Shown in pieces: positions 26,653-35,583 of a stretch of DNA of 64,000 bases (positions within the stretch are counted from its first letter, which is position 1; every line of letters begins with the position of its first letter). The stretch spans positions 1 through 64,000 of the forward strand of contig CAMDMZ010000004.1 of NCBI GenBank assembly GCA_945902805.1, given 5' to 3'. A model generated the notes under the pieces. That model was not told the origin of the DNA, did no database searches, and worked only from the letters and a program-made list of their open reading frames with translations. The position numbers and the translations under genes were made by a program. The DNA is from Propionivibrio dicarboxylicus (GTDB lineage: Bacteria > Pseudomonadota > Gammaproteobacteria > Burkholderiales > Rhodocyclaceae).

Positions 26653-28071
26653 ATGACGCTTTACCCCCGTTCCTTCCTGCAGTTGATCCTGATCGGCTGG
26701 TTGCTGGTGGCCTTGCCGCTGCTGGCGGCGATTGCCTTTGCCTGGCACAGCCTGGATGGCATTGCGGAGCGTGGTGACGCCGTGGTCGAACAAGCTTCCC
26801 TGGCGGGGCGCATCGGTTGGGAAATGCCGGAACACTTGACGCACATGGAACGCAGCGTGTTGCAGTTCGAGGTCTTGCATACCGAAACCTTGCTCGAAGA
26901 CTATGCCGAGGAACGTGCCCAATGGCGCAAGGAAGCCGACGAACTCGGGCGCATTCCGTTGGCGACAGCGTTGGCCGGGCGCGTGGCAGCCATGCTGGCG
27001 AGCGAGGACACGGCGTATCGCGCTGCCGTTGCCAATATCAACCAGGCCGCTGCATTGCGCGAAGTGCTTGGCCACCTCAGAGCCGAAACCACGACGCTGC
27101 TTGAGGAGTTGGGACAGCGGGTAAAGGCGGAGCGCGAAAGCTTTCGTGCCGAGACCACCATGTTGCGGCAGCGACTTCTGGTCGGTTTGGCGGCGGCGTT
27201 TGCCCTGGCGGCGCTATTGTTTTGGTTTGGGCGACACTTGCTAGCGCGGCTGTTGAGCCGTTTCGAACGCGCTGTGCTGGCGCTCGGACAAAATCGACTG
27301 GATCGCCGCATCCGGCTCAAGGGCCCCCGCGATCTGCAATGGGTGGGCAGTCGGCTGGACTGGCTGCGCCGCCGTCTGCTCGGCCTGGAGACTGAGCGCA
27401 CTCGCATCCTGCGCCACGTCTCGCATGAACTGAAAACCCCGTTGGCCGCGCTGCGCGAGGGGGCCAGTTTGCTCAACGAGGGCGTCGCCGGGCCACTCTC
27501 GCCGCAGCAGGCACGTATCGCCAGCATCATGCAAGGCAATGTTCTGCGTTTGCAGGCACTGATCGACGGTTTGCTCAAGATGCAGCAAGCCGGTCATGTA
27601 CGTGATCGTATCGAGCCGGTGGTCGTCCGACTGGATCAACTGATCCAGCAGATTCTGGTCACGCATCAACTTGCCACGCGTGACAAGCGCCTGCATATTT
27701 CCGGCACGCTGGCTCCCTTGGCCGTCGAGGGTGGGCGCGAGGAGTTGACTACGGTGCTGGATAACCTGATCGCCAACGCAATCAAATTTTCACCGGAGGA
27801 TCATTTGGTCCGTGTGACCTTGAGTAGCGAGGCCGAGCAGGCCGTCGTCAATGTCACCGACCAAGGCCCCGGGGTTCCGGAAAGTGATCGCGACAAGATT
27901 TTCGAGCCGTTTTTCCGTAGCCCGGCGACCCGCAGCGTCGCCGGTGTCGGTCTTGGCCTGGCGATTGCCCGCGAACTGGTGCTGGCTCACCAAGGCAGTC
28001 TCGATTTGCTGCCAAGCGACACGGGTTGTCATTTCCGCCTGGCCTTACCACTAGCCAACGCCGCGACATGA
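26653..28071 (+). CDS. glrK: Sensor histidine kinase GlrK/QseE-like
   Basis: A 472-residue membrane kinase. Transmembrane segments at about residues 8-30 and 175-200 flank a periplasmic helical domain. HAMP-like sequence follows, then the H-box RHVSHELKTPLAALREG with the phosphorylated His, N-box DNLIANAIKFSPED, and G-boxes DQGPGVP and GVGLGLAIARE. The ATG at 26653 starts right before the first membrane segment; the 63 bases upstream in frame are not protein-like. Genes glrK, qseG and glrR overlap by four bases each. Confidence 0.9.
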   Translation: MTLYPRSFLQLILIGWLLVALPLLAAIAFAWHSLDGIAERGDAVVEQASLAGRIGWEMPEHLTHMERSVLQFEVLHTETLLEDYAEERAQWRKEADELGRIPLATALAGRVAAMLASEDTAYRAAVANINQAAALREVLGHLRAETTTLLEELGQRVKAERESFRAETTMLRQRLLVGLAAAFALAALLFWFGRHLLARLLSRFERAVLALGQNRLDRRIRLKGPRDLQWVGSRLDWLRRRLLGLETERTRILRHVSHELKTPLAALREGASLLNEGVAGPLSPQQARIASIMQGNVLRLQALIDGLLKMQQAGHVRDRIEPVVVRLDQLIQQILVTHQLATRDKRLHISGTLAPLAVEGGREELTTVLDNLIANAIKFSPEDHLVRVTLSSEAEQAVVNVTDQGPGVPESDRDKIFEPFFRSPATRSVAGVGLGLAIARELVLAHQGSLDLLPSDTGCHFRLALPLANAAT

Positions 28072-28634
28072 TTAGCCGTTTGCGTTTGCCGCTTGTGCTC
28101 TGGTTTCTGGCCCTGTTGCTGGTGCTGGGGGGTTGCGCAACAGCGCCGCCAAAAGCCGGGACCGGGCAGGAGCTTACCGAATTGCTGGTCTACCGGGAAA
28201 GCTTGCTGGCGATGCCAATCGAGGAACAGAGCAAAGCCTACCAAGCGGCGGTGCAGGAGCTGGAACTGCGCCGTGACGATCCGGCGCGCTTGCGCCTTGC
28301 CATGATTTTGTCGCTGCCGCGTGCGCCGTGGCGCGATGATGTTCGGCTGCTGAGTTTGCTTGAGGATATCGAGCCTGACGCCGGCAGTGGATCGGCGCGA
28401 CGTGCGCTGGCGCAGTTGATCCGCAGCCTGATTCTCTATCAACAAAGGCTGCTGCGTGAAGACCGCAAACGCATGGCGGCCGAGCAACAGCAAGCGGTAC
28501 GCGAGGAGCACCAGCGCATGCTCGCCGAGCGCCAACGTTTGCTGCAGTTTGAGCAACGCCGGGCTGACGATTTGCAACAAAAGCTCGATGCCTTGCTCCA
28601 TATCGATCGCACGATGCGGAGAAAAGGGCGATGA
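28068..28634 (+). CDS. qseG: QseG-like lipoprotein
   Basis: A 188-residue lipoprotein with the lipobox LVLGGC (Cys22 area) after a hydrophobic signal. It is helical, and the C-terminal third is a charged coiled coil (LLREDRKRMAAEQQQAVREE). It sits between kinase and regulator genes as in the glr/qse operons of enterobacteria, where QseG is an outer-membrane lipoprotein acting on the kinase. Sequence similarity is low, so the name rests mainly on position and topology. Confidence 0.7.
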   Translation: MISRLRLPLVLWFLALLLVLGGCATAPPKAGTGQELTELLVYRESLLAMPIEEQSKAYQAAVQELELRRDDPARLRLAMILSLPRAPWRDDVRLLSLLEDIEPDAGSGSARRALAQLIRSLILYQQRLLREDRKRMAAEQQQAVREEHQRMLAERQRLLQFEQRRADDLQQKLDALLHIDRTMRRKGR

Positions 28635-29959
28635 CCAACGATGTGAACCACGACGTGAGTCACGACACAGCACGCGCCCGGGTTCTGGTCGTCGACGACG
28701 ATCCTGACCTGCTCGCCCTGATGAGCATGCGCCTTGGCGCGGCCGGCTATGAGGTCTTGGCGGCTGCCTCCGGTGCGGAGGCGCTGGAACTGTTTCACAC
28801 ACGCAAACCACGGGTGGTCATCACCGATCTGCGCATGGATGAAATGGATGGTCACGCCCTGTTCGAGCGCCTGCATGAGAGTGCACCCGGGGTTCCGGTG
28901 ATCATGCTGACGGCACACGGCACGATTCCCGATGCGGTGGCCGCGACTCAGCGCGGAGTATTCAGTTTTCTGACCAAGCCTTTCGATGGCCGCCAGCTCT
29001 TGGCGCTCGTCGCTGAAGCGTTGGTTTTGTCGCCGGAGATTGCAGCCGAATCGGAGGGTAGCGATTGGCGCGCCAATTTTGTTGCCGCCAGCGCCACGAC
29101 CGACGAACTGCTGCGTCAAGCACGCCGTGTTGCCGAGACTGATGAACCTCTGCTGCTGTTGGGTCCGCCGGGGAGTGGCAAAGAGCATTTGGGGCGTCTG
29201 GTGCATGCCGCCAGTGCGCGTGCGCAGCAAGCGTTCGTGCCCTTGCGCTGCAGCCCGGATACCGATGAGGCCCTGCTTGCCGACGCCTTGCGCGAGGCAC
29301 GCGGCGGCAGTTTGTTTGTGGACGATGTCGGCGCCAGCAGCCAGGCCATACAGGCGCGGCTATTGCCGTATGTGCGCGAAGCAACTCCTTTTGCCGCGCC
29401 GACGCGCAGTGCGGGCGAGCCCCGCATCATGGCGGCGAGTTCGCAGCCACTGGATACGCTGCTCAATACCGGCGAGTTTCGCGTTGATCTGTATTACCGG
29501 CTGACGCGAAACGTGCTCGAACTCGCCAGTCTGGCCCGGCGCAAGGATGACATACCGCTGCTGGTGGCACATTTCACCGCCGTCTGGGCCGAGCAGCGGC
29601 AACGCCCGGCACCGAGTTTTGCCCCCGATGCGCTGGTTTTGCTGCAGGAGGCGCCCTGGCCGGGCAATGTGCGCCAGTTGCGCACCGTGGTGGACATGAG
29701 CGTGAGTCAAGCGGTAGCGCCGGTGATCCCGGTTTCACTGGTGCAGCGCTTGCTGCGCGAGCAAAGCGAGAATGAACTGGTGGCGTTTGACGATGCCCGG
29801 CGTGGTTTTGAACGCGATTATCTGGTCCAGGTTCTCATCGCCACCGCCGGCAATGTGGCGCATGCGGCACGTATTGCCCGCCGTAACCGGACCGAGTTTT
29901 ACAAGCTGCTTTCACGCCATGATCTTGATCCGGCGGCGTTCAAACAGTCAGCGCGGTGA
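28631..29959 (+). CDS. glrR: GlrR-like response regulator lacking GAFTGA
   Basis: A 442-residue NtrC-family regulator. The receiver has Asp66 in VITDLRMDE and Lys115 in LTKPFDG. The AAA+ domain has Walker A GPPGSGKE (178-185), but the interval to the Walker B-like SLFVDDVG (227-234) is about 20 residues shorter than in NtrC-type activators. The GAFTGA loop that contacts sigma-54 is missing. Walker B reads DD, not DE. A Fis-type HTH closes the protein (IATAGNVAHAARIARRNRTE). It may act without sigma-54. Confidence 0.88.
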   Translation: MTNDVNHDVSHDTARARVLVVDDDPDLLALMSMRLGAAGYEVLAAASGAEALELFHTRKPRVVITDLRMDEMDGHALFERLHESAPGVPVIMLTAHGTIPDAVAATQRGVFSFLTKPFDGRQLLALVAEALVLSPEIAAESEGSDWRANFVAASATTDELLRQARRVAETDEPLLLLGPPGSGKEHLGRLVHAASARAQQAFVPLRCSPDTDEALLADALREARGGSLFVDDVGASSQAIQARLLPYVREATPFAAPTRSAGEPRIMAASSQPLDTLLNTGEFRVDLYYRLTRNVLELASLARRKDDIPLLVAHFTAVWAEQRQRPAPSFAPDALVLLQEAPWPGNVRQLRTVVDMSVSQAVAPVIPVSLVQRLLREQSENELVAFDDARRGFERDYLVQVLIATAGNVAHAARIARRNRTEFYKLLSRHDLDPAAFKQSAR

Positions 29960-29981
29960 CGCGTGCTGCGCCTGTCGCTGA

Positions 29982-30413
29982 TCAGCAGAGTGGCAGCGCC
30001 AAGTGATCCAGACACAACAACTCGGGCGGTTGCCGGCGCACACTGGAACTGCGTGCCGGCATCGGAATAGCCATACGTTTTCCCGCGACTCTGCCCACCA
30101 CCGGCAACGCGCCCTCTCCATAAATGCGCCGTAGCAGTACCTCGGTCCGAACTTCATGCGACGTAAAGGTGGCGACCTTCATGCCATCGCGTGCGACGCA
30201 GGAAGTTTGCCCGGCGACCCCGCTCACCGGTTTGAGTCGGCGCACGGTGTTGACGTCCCAGTAGTAGCAATCGGGCGTCATCGCCTCGGCGGCGATGGCG
30301 CGCCCGGTGGCAGACAGGAAATGAGTACGGTGCAGATGCGCGGCATTGGCGCTGGCAGCAAGCAGAGCCAGCAAAAGAGCGGCAAAGATCCTGGCGAGTG
30401 TTCTGGATTTCAT
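29982..30413 (-). CDS. Exported protein of unknown function
   Basis: A 143-residue protein with a signal peptide (MKSRTLARIFAALLLALLAA, cut near ANA). ATG 30413 follows AGGAG at 8 bases. The mature part has two Cys (DCYYWD and TSC), then basic segments (EVRTEVLLRRIYGEG) and a late Cys pair near the C-terminus. No family recognised. Convergent with glrR. Confidence 0.65.
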   Translation of the reverse strand: MKSRTLARIFAALLLALLAASANAAHLHRTHFLSATGRAIAAEAMTPDCYYWDVNTVRRLKPVSGVAGQTSCVARDGMKVATFTSHEVRTEVLLRRIYGEGALPVVGRVAGKRMAIPMPARSSSVRRQPPELLCLDHLALPLC

Positions 30414-30520
30414 GGCGGCAGACTCCTGAAGCGAGTAATGAAGGCAGCTTAGGCCATTGGCGAGACGTGCAAGTGGTGTCGTCAATCGGCGACAGAGATG
30501 GGTTGTCAGGGACCGTCGAG

Positions 30521-30550
30521 CGCCGTCCCACCAGCACCGACTTTTTCAAA
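30521..30550 (-). repeat. Dispersed short repeat, copy 3 (intergenic)
   Basis: Minus strand: GAAAAAGTCGGTGCTGG, then TGGGACGGCGCTCG. In the common frame it reads EKVGAGGTALDGP and stops. Confidence 0.85.
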
Positions 30551-30577
30551 TAGGGTCAACCATCACCCGTCACCATC

Positions 30578-30604
30578 TTTAACTAAGCCTGGCGCTTAGT
30601 TAAA
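30578..30604. promoter_or_regulatory. Inverted repeat downstream of fic
   Basis: TTTAACTAAGC and GCTTAGTTAAA are perfect 11-base arms around CTGGC. A third TTTAACTAAG lies at 30619-30628 across the fic stop codon. Could be a terminator-like structure without a U-run, or a binding site. Confidence 0.55.
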
Positions 30605-30619
30605 TGAAATTGATTTCCT

Positions 30620-31753
30620 TTAACTAAGGAAGAGATTCAGATAACGATCAAACGCATAGACCCGTCCTCGTTCCTGCCCTGCAATCTGGACCAGGATTCC
30701 AAGTTTTTGCAATTCCCGAACCAGGGTCTGAGCGGTGGGTCCGCTCACCGAAAGCCCATGCTCCAACTCGGATGCCGAAATGATCGGCTTTTTATACAAC
30801 AGGTTAAGCGCCGCTCTGGCGTTTGGTGCGCGCTTGCCCAGTGCTAATACCGCATGCTCAACCTCGGTACGCAAAACCAAAATCTTGCCAAATACATCAC
30901 GCCCCCTGGCTGCCGTTTCCGCCATACCGACAAGAAAGAAGCGCACCCAGTGAATCAGGTCGTTCGATACGCGCACCCGCATCAGGGCGTCGTAATAGCT
31001 GGCGCGGTTGCGTTCGAAAAAGTCTGAAAGGTAGAGTGCAGGCTTGACCAACAGACCGTGACTGACGAGATACAGCGGGATCAACAGTCGACCGATGCGG
31101 CCGTTGCCATCAGAGAATGGATGCACGGTCTCGAACTGGTAATGACTGATGGCGATGCGGATCAGATGTGGCACGGCAATCGACTCGTTATGCCAGAACT
31201 TTTCCAGATCGCTCATCAGGTCGGGCACTTCATTCGGATGCGGCGGCACAAAGACGGCGTCGGCGATGCTGGAGCCACCGATCCAGTTCTGGCTGGTACG
31301 AAACTCGCCCGGCTGTTTGTACTCGCCGCGCACCCCGCGCATCAGCGTTGCGTGGGCCTGCCGCAACAGGCGGTTGGACAGCGGCAGTGTCTTCAATTCG
31401 CCCACCGCCTGATTGACGGCGTCGATGTAATTACGCACCTCGCGCCAGTCGTCGCGCTTCTCCGGACGAATCTGTTCTTCCGACAATAGCGCTTCGCCAA
31501 TCCCCGTCTGCGTGCCCTCGATGCGGCTCGATGTTTGCGCCTCCTTGACCACGTGCATTTCGATAAACAGATCAATATCGGGCACGATCAGCGAATAGGC
31601 ATTGAGTTCGCCGAGTGCCCGGTTAGCTTGCTCCAGCAAGGTATTGATCTTTGGGTCTTCCCAGATCCATTCCGCATTGACGGGTATCGGTGAAAAGCTG
31701 CGATATTGGTACTGATTGCGCCATACGCCGGCTTTGAAATTCTCAAATTTCAT
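30620..31753 (-). CDS. Fic/DOC family protein with winged HTH
   Basis: A 377-residue Fic protein. The inhibitory helix motif (S/T)xxxE(G/N) appears as S75-SRI-E79-G80, N-terminal to the Fic core, which makes it a self-inhibited class II type. The active site HPFSDGNGRIGR starts at His211. The C-terminal ~70 residues form a winged helix (ISASELEHGLSVSGPTAQTL). Fic enzymes transfer AMP or other nucleotides to target proteins. The target is unknown. Monocistronic, next to palindromic repeats. Confidence 0.93.
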   Translation of the reverse strand: MKFENFKAGVWRNQYQYRSFSPIPVNAEWIWEDPKINTLLEQANRALGELNAYSLIVPDIDLFIEMHVVKEAQTSSRIEGTQTGIGEALLSEEQIRPEKRDDWREVRNYIDAVNQAVGELKTLPLSNRLLRQAHATLMRGVRGEYKQPGEFRTSQNWIGGSSIADAVFVPPHPNEVPDLMSDLEKFWHNESIAVPHLIRIAISHYQFETVHPFSDGNGRIGRLLIPLYLVSHGLLVKPALYLSDFFERNRASYYDALMRVRVSNDLIHWVRFFLVGMAETAARGRDVFGKILVLRTEVEHAVLALGKRAPNARAALNLLYKKPIISASELEHGLSVSGPTAQTLVRELQKLGILVQIAGQERGRVYAFDRYLNLFLS

Positions 31754-31917
31754 GGTCGCAAGCCAACAGATAACGCTTCATGATGGCCGGCGTGGCGGTG
31801 CAGATGGTCTGACGCCAGCTTGCTTCATTCTTGCTACAGCCAAGGACTGCGAGCGGTTTCGGCAGATTTTCAAAAGTACTCATGCGTCAGATATTACCCA
31901 AACCACCCACGCCCTGC

Positions 31918-31945
31918 GAAAAGTCGGTGCTGGTGAGACGGCACT
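31918..31945 (+). repeat. Dispersed short repeat, copy 4 (intergenic)
   Basis: GAAAAGTCGGTGCTGG, then TGAGACGGCACT. It reads [10 protein letters not shown] followed directly by a stop. About 105 bases upstream of livH. Confidence 0.85.
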
Positions 31946-32049
31946 TGAGTAAGAATCTCGGGATCATCTGTTGCATAATCAATTGAGAGCTAACGAATGG
32001 GCATAGTTGAAGGTGGGCGACCATCCCGCCCCGTGAGGAGTTACAAACG

Positions 32050-32940
32050 GTGCTGCAGTTTCTGCAACTCGTGGTGAGCGGAGCGGCGATCGGCTGCATT
32101 TATGCGCTGATCGCGCTCGGCTTTGTGCTGATCTACAAAGCCACCGAAACCGTGAATTTCGCCCAGGGCGATCTGATGATGGTTGGCGGTTTTGTCGGAC
32201 TCTCCTTCATGAGCCTGCTCGGGCTGCCGTTCTGGATTGCGTTCATGCTGGCGATTGTTGCCATGGCCGGGCTCGGCATGGCCACCGAGCGCATCGTATT
32301 GCGTCCCTTGCTCGGGCAGCCGGCGTTTACCGTGGTCATGGTGACCATCGGCCTGGGCTATCTGGCGCGTGGCTTGGTGACCATGATTCCCTACTGGGGC
32401 ACCGAAACGCACACGCTGCCGGTGCCTTACAAGGACGAGGTGATCTGGCTCGGCGGCGAGGGTACCGGTCTGGTGATCTCGGTCGAGCATCTGGTGATCA
32501 TCGTCGTCACTGTCCTGCTGGTGACATCGCTGTATGCCTTCTTCCGCTTTACGCGCCTCGGCATCGCGATGCAGGCCACCTCGCAAAACCAGCTCGCGGC
32601 GTTCTACATGGGCATTCCGGTGCGGCGCATCAACATGATGATCTGGGGGCTGTCGGCGGCCATCTGCGGCGCGGCGGGTCTGCTGCTGGCACCGATTACG
32701 TTTGTTCATGCCAACATGGGTTTTGTTGGCCTCAAGGCGTTTCCGGCGGCGGTGGTCGGCGGTTTCGGCAGCATTCCCGGCGCGCTGGTGGGCGGGCTGA
32801 TCATCGGCATCGTCGAGTCGCTGGCCGGTTTTTATCTGCCTGAGGGGATCAAGGATATCGCTGCTTATATCGTGGTCTTGCTGATGCTGGTGCTCAAGCC
32901 CAATGGTTTGTTCGGCGACAACACGACGAAGAAAGTCTAG
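32050..32940 (+). CDS. livH: ABC importer permease, LivH family
   Basis: A 296-residue membrane protein with about eight hydrophobic segments and the LivH-like start LQLVVSGAAIGCIYALIALG, plus the EAA-like loop ...ATSQNQLAAFYMGIPVRRIN. The start is a GTG with GAGGAG at 32034-32039. It forms the inner-membrane channel with LivM for branched-chain amino acids or other small carboxylates. First gene of livH-M-G-F-ligase-binding protein. Confidence 0.92.
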   Translation: MLQFLQLVVSGAAIGCIYALIALGFVLIYKATETVNFAQGDLMMVGGFVGLSFMSLLGLPFWIAFMLAIVAMAGLGMATERIVLRPLLGQPAFTVVMVTIGLGYLARGLVTMIPYWGTETHTLPVPYKDEVIWLGGEGTGLVISVEHLVIIVVTVLLVTSLYAFFRFTRLGIAMQATSQNQLAAFYMGIPVRRINMMIWGLSAAICGAAGLLLAPITFVHANMGFVGLKAFPAAVVGGFGSIPGALVGGLIIGIVESLAGFYLPEGIKDIAAYIVVLLMLVLKPNGLFGDNTTKKV

Positions 32941-32949
32941 GCACACAGG

Positions 32950-34026
32950 GTGAGATTCCTCTTCAAGACCTCGTACGCGCAAGACATCGCACTGTTCCGG
33001 CACAGTGGTCAGCGCTTTTGGTATGGCGCGCTGGCCCTTGCCTTGTGTGCCGCGCCGTGGCTGTTGCCGGATTACTTTCTGTCGCAACTCACCTTCATCG
33101 GCATTTACTCGATTGCCTGTCTGGGGCTGATGCTGCTCGCCGGTTTCACCGGGCAGGTGTCGCTCGGCCATGCTGCCTTCCTTGCCATGGGCGCCTATAC
33201 CGAAGCCTGGTTGCAATCCAAGGGCTGGCCGTTTGCGCTGTCTTTGCCAGCGGCAGCGTTGGTGGCCGGCGTCAGCGGGGTGGTCGTCGGCTTGCCGGCG
33301 CTGCGCGTGAAGGGCATGTATTTGGCCATCGCGACGCTGGCGTTTGGTTTCATTCTGGAAGAGGGCGTGGTCAGGGCCGAGGGCATCACCGGCGGCAATA
33401 CCGGGCTGACGGTGGCGGCACTACGCATTTTCGGGATCGACTTCGACAACGGCCGGAACTTCTATTACCTCGTGGTCGCCATCGCCTCGCTGTGCGTGAT
33501 CGGTGTCCTCAATCTGCTGCGCAGCCCGACCGGGCGCGCCTTTGTCGCCATCCGCGATTCGGAAGTTTCGGCGCAGAGCATGGGTATTCACCTTGCTCGA
33601 TACAAGACGATCGCCTTTGCGCTCTCGGCGGCGTTGGCGGGCATCGCCGGGGCGCTTTACGCGCACAAGATCCGCTTCCTTTCGCCCGAGCAGTTTGGCT
33701 TCCTGCAGTCGGTCGAATTGCTGATGATGGTGGTGATTGGCGGCCTGGGTTCGGTGCATGGGGCGATTTTCGGCCCGGCATTCTGGATCGTGGTGCAGCA
33801 GATGATCGTGCTGGCGAAGGATTACCTGCCGCCCGTGATCGGCCAGCAAACCGGCCTGCAGCCGACCATCTTCGGCCTGATTCTGGTGGGCTTCGTGATG
33901 TTCGAGCCCATGGGTTTGTATGGTCGCTGGCTAAAGGTGCGCATTTTCTTCGAGCTGTTTCCCTTCTATCGCAAAGGTATGTTCAAGCGGCAGAAGTCGT
34001 ATATGAAATCCGAAAGAGTCAGATGA
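32950..34026 (+). CDS. livM: ABC importer permease, LivM family
   Basis: A 358-residue permease beginning at a GTG nine bases after livH. It has the LivM landmark LAGFTGQVSLGHAAFLAMGAY, GITGGNTGL and a late GLGSVHGAIFGPA. Some 30 residues at each end are charged and cytoplasmic. The stop overlaps the livG start (ATGA). Confidence 0.92.
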   Translation: MRFLFKTSYAQDIALFRHSGQRFWYGALALALCAAPWLLPDYFLSQLTFIGIYSIACLGLMLLAGFTGQVSLGHAAFLAMGAYTEAWLQSKGWPFALSLPAAALVAGVSGVVVGLPALRVKGMYLAIATLAFGFILEEGVVRAEGITGGNTGLTVAALRIFGIDFDNGRNFYYLVVAIASLCVIGVLNLLRSPTGRAFVAIRDSEVSAQSMGIHLARYKTIAFALSAALAGIAGALYAHKIRFLSPEQFGFLQSVELLMMVVIGGLGSVHGAIFGPAFWIVVQQMIVLAKDYLPPVIGQQTGLQPTIFGLILVGFVMFEPMGLYGRWLKVRIFFELFPFYRKGMFKRQKSYMKSERVR

Positions 34027-34805
34027 CAGCGGCCCTGCTCGAAGCCCGTCATCTCTCGGTCCAGTTCGGTGGCCTCAAGGCGGTGAATGACGTCTCGTTC
34101 GAGGTCTGGCCGAACGAGATATTTTCGCTGATCGGCCCCAATGGCGCGGGCAAGACGACCATCTTCAATCTGATCTCGGGCCTCTATCGGCCGACCTCGG
34201 GTGAGGTCGCATTTGCCGGCGAAGTAATTTCGCGCATGCCGCCGCATGTCATTGCGCGCCTGGGTATTGCGCGCACTTTCCAGAACATCGAATTGTTCGA
34301 ACACGCCACGGTGCTGCAAAACCTGCTCGTGGGGCGCCATTGCCATCGCCATACGGCCTGGTGGCAGGATCTGTTCTTCACCGGTTCCGTCCGTCGCGCC
34401 GAAGTCGAGTTTCGCCATCAGGTCGAGGAAGTGATCGACTTCCTCGGCCTCCAGCATTACCGCGACAGCCTGGTCGCCGGCCTGCCTTACGGCGTGCGCA
34501 AGGTGGTCGAACTGGCGCGCGCCCTGTCGATGCGCCCACGGATGCTTTTGCTGGACGAGCCCTCGTCGGGTCTGAACACCGAAGAGACCGACGATATCGG
34601 CTTTCGCATCGCCGACATCAAGCATGATCTCGGCATCACGGTGATCATGGTCGAACACGATATGGGCCTCGTTTCGCGGGTGTCGGATCGCGTGCTGGCC
34701 TTGAATCTGGGCCAGGAACTGGCGCTGGGCACGGCCGAGGAAGTGCAGGCGCACCCAGGCGTGATCGAAGCCTATTTAGGGACTGCGGAGCTTGACGATG
34801 TCTGA
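34023..34805 (+). CDS. livG: ABC importer ATPase, LivG family
   Basis: A 260-residue ATPase: Walker [10 protein letters not shown], a LivG-type signature [15 protein letters not shown] in place of LSGGQ, Walker [13 protein letters not shown], and switch His in MVEHDMG. The frame is open far upstream, but ATG 34023, coupled to the livM stop, gives the normal N-terminus. Confidence 0.94.
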   Translation: MTAALLEARHLSVQFGGLKAVNDVSFEVWPNEIFSLIGPNGAGKTTIFNLISGLYRPTSGEVAFAGEVISRMPPHVIARLGIARTFQNIELFEHATVLQNLLVGRHCHRHTAWWQDLFFTGSVRRAEVEFRHQVEEVIDFLGLQHYRDSLVAGLPYGVRKVVELARALSMRPRMLLLDEPSSGLNTEETDDIGFRIADIKHDLGITVIMVEHDMGLVSRVSDRVLALNLGQELALGTAEEVQAHPGVIEAYLGTAELDDV

Positions 34806-35577
34806 CGCGATTCTCCAACTCAATAACGTCGAAGCCGCCTACGGCGCCGTCAAGGCGATTCGCGGCGTCTCGCTTGAGGTGCAGCCCGGCAGCATTGCCA
34901 CCGTGTTGGGCTCGAATGGCGCGGGCAAGACAACCATCCTCAAGACCATCTCCGGCATTCTCGATCCGCAAAAGGGCAGCATCCAGTTCAAGGGCGAGGC
35001 GATTCAAAAGCGCGATCCGGCCGAGATTGTTCGGCGCGGTCTGGTGCACGTACCGGAAGGGCGTGAGATTTTCCCGCTGCTGACGGTACGTGAGAACCTG
35101 CTGATGGGTGCCTATACGCGGCCGAGTTCGGACAAGGACGAAGTAGCGCACGACATCGAGGCGGTGTTCGGCTACTTTCCGATTCTCAAGGAACGCACCA
35201 GCCAGCCAGCCGGCCAGCTTTCCGGCGGCCAGCAGCAGATGCTGGCGATCTCGCGGGCGCTATTGGCCAAGCCGACGCTGATGTTGCTCGACGAGCCCAG
35301 CCTGGGGCTGTCACCCAAGCTAACCAAGGAGATTTTCGAGATCATCGTGCGCATCAATCGCGAACGCGGCGTGACCTTGCTGGTGGTGGAGCAAAACGCC
35401 CACATCGCGCTGCAATACGCCGATTACGGCTACGTGTTGGAAATCGGCCGTATCGTGATGCACGACACCTGTGCTGTGCTGCGCGAGAAGGACGACATCC
35501 GCGAGTTCTACCTCGGCGTCAAGCAGGCCGGCGTACGCGGCGAGCGGCGCTGGAAGAAAAAGAAGAACTGGCGATAA
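34798..35577 (+). CDS. livF: ABC importer ATPase, LivF family
   Basis: A 259-residue ATPase with Walker A GSNGAGKTT, signature LSGGQQQMLAISRAL, Walker B LMLLDEPSLGLSP and switch region VVEQN (Asn replaces His, usual for LivF). ATG 34798 overlaps the livG end by eight bases. The C-terminus is strongly basic (RRWKKKKNW). Confidence 0.94.
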   Translation: MSDAILQLNNVEAAYGAVKAIRGVSLEVQPGSIATVLGSNGAGKTTILKTISGILDPQKGSIQFKGEAIQKRDPAEIVRRGLVHVPEGREIFPLLTVRENLLMGAYTRPSSDKDEVAHDIEAVFGYFPILKERTSQPAGQLSGGQQQMLAISRALLAKPTLMLLDEPSLGLSPKLTKEIFEIIVRINRERGVTLLVVEQNAHIALQYADYGYVLEIGRIVMHDTCAVLREKDDIREFYLGVKQAGVRGERRWKKKKNWR

Positions 35578-35583
35578 GCGGCT

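Noticed and set aside
31716-31952. 78-codon plus-strand frame ending [10 protein letters not shown]
   Set aside because: It begins in the fic gene antisense and its only striking part is the dispersed repeat. No ribosome site or protein-like body.
33018-34022. Upstream extension of the livG frame across livM
   Set aside because: livM is clearly coding in another frame here, and ATG 34023 is coupled to its stop.
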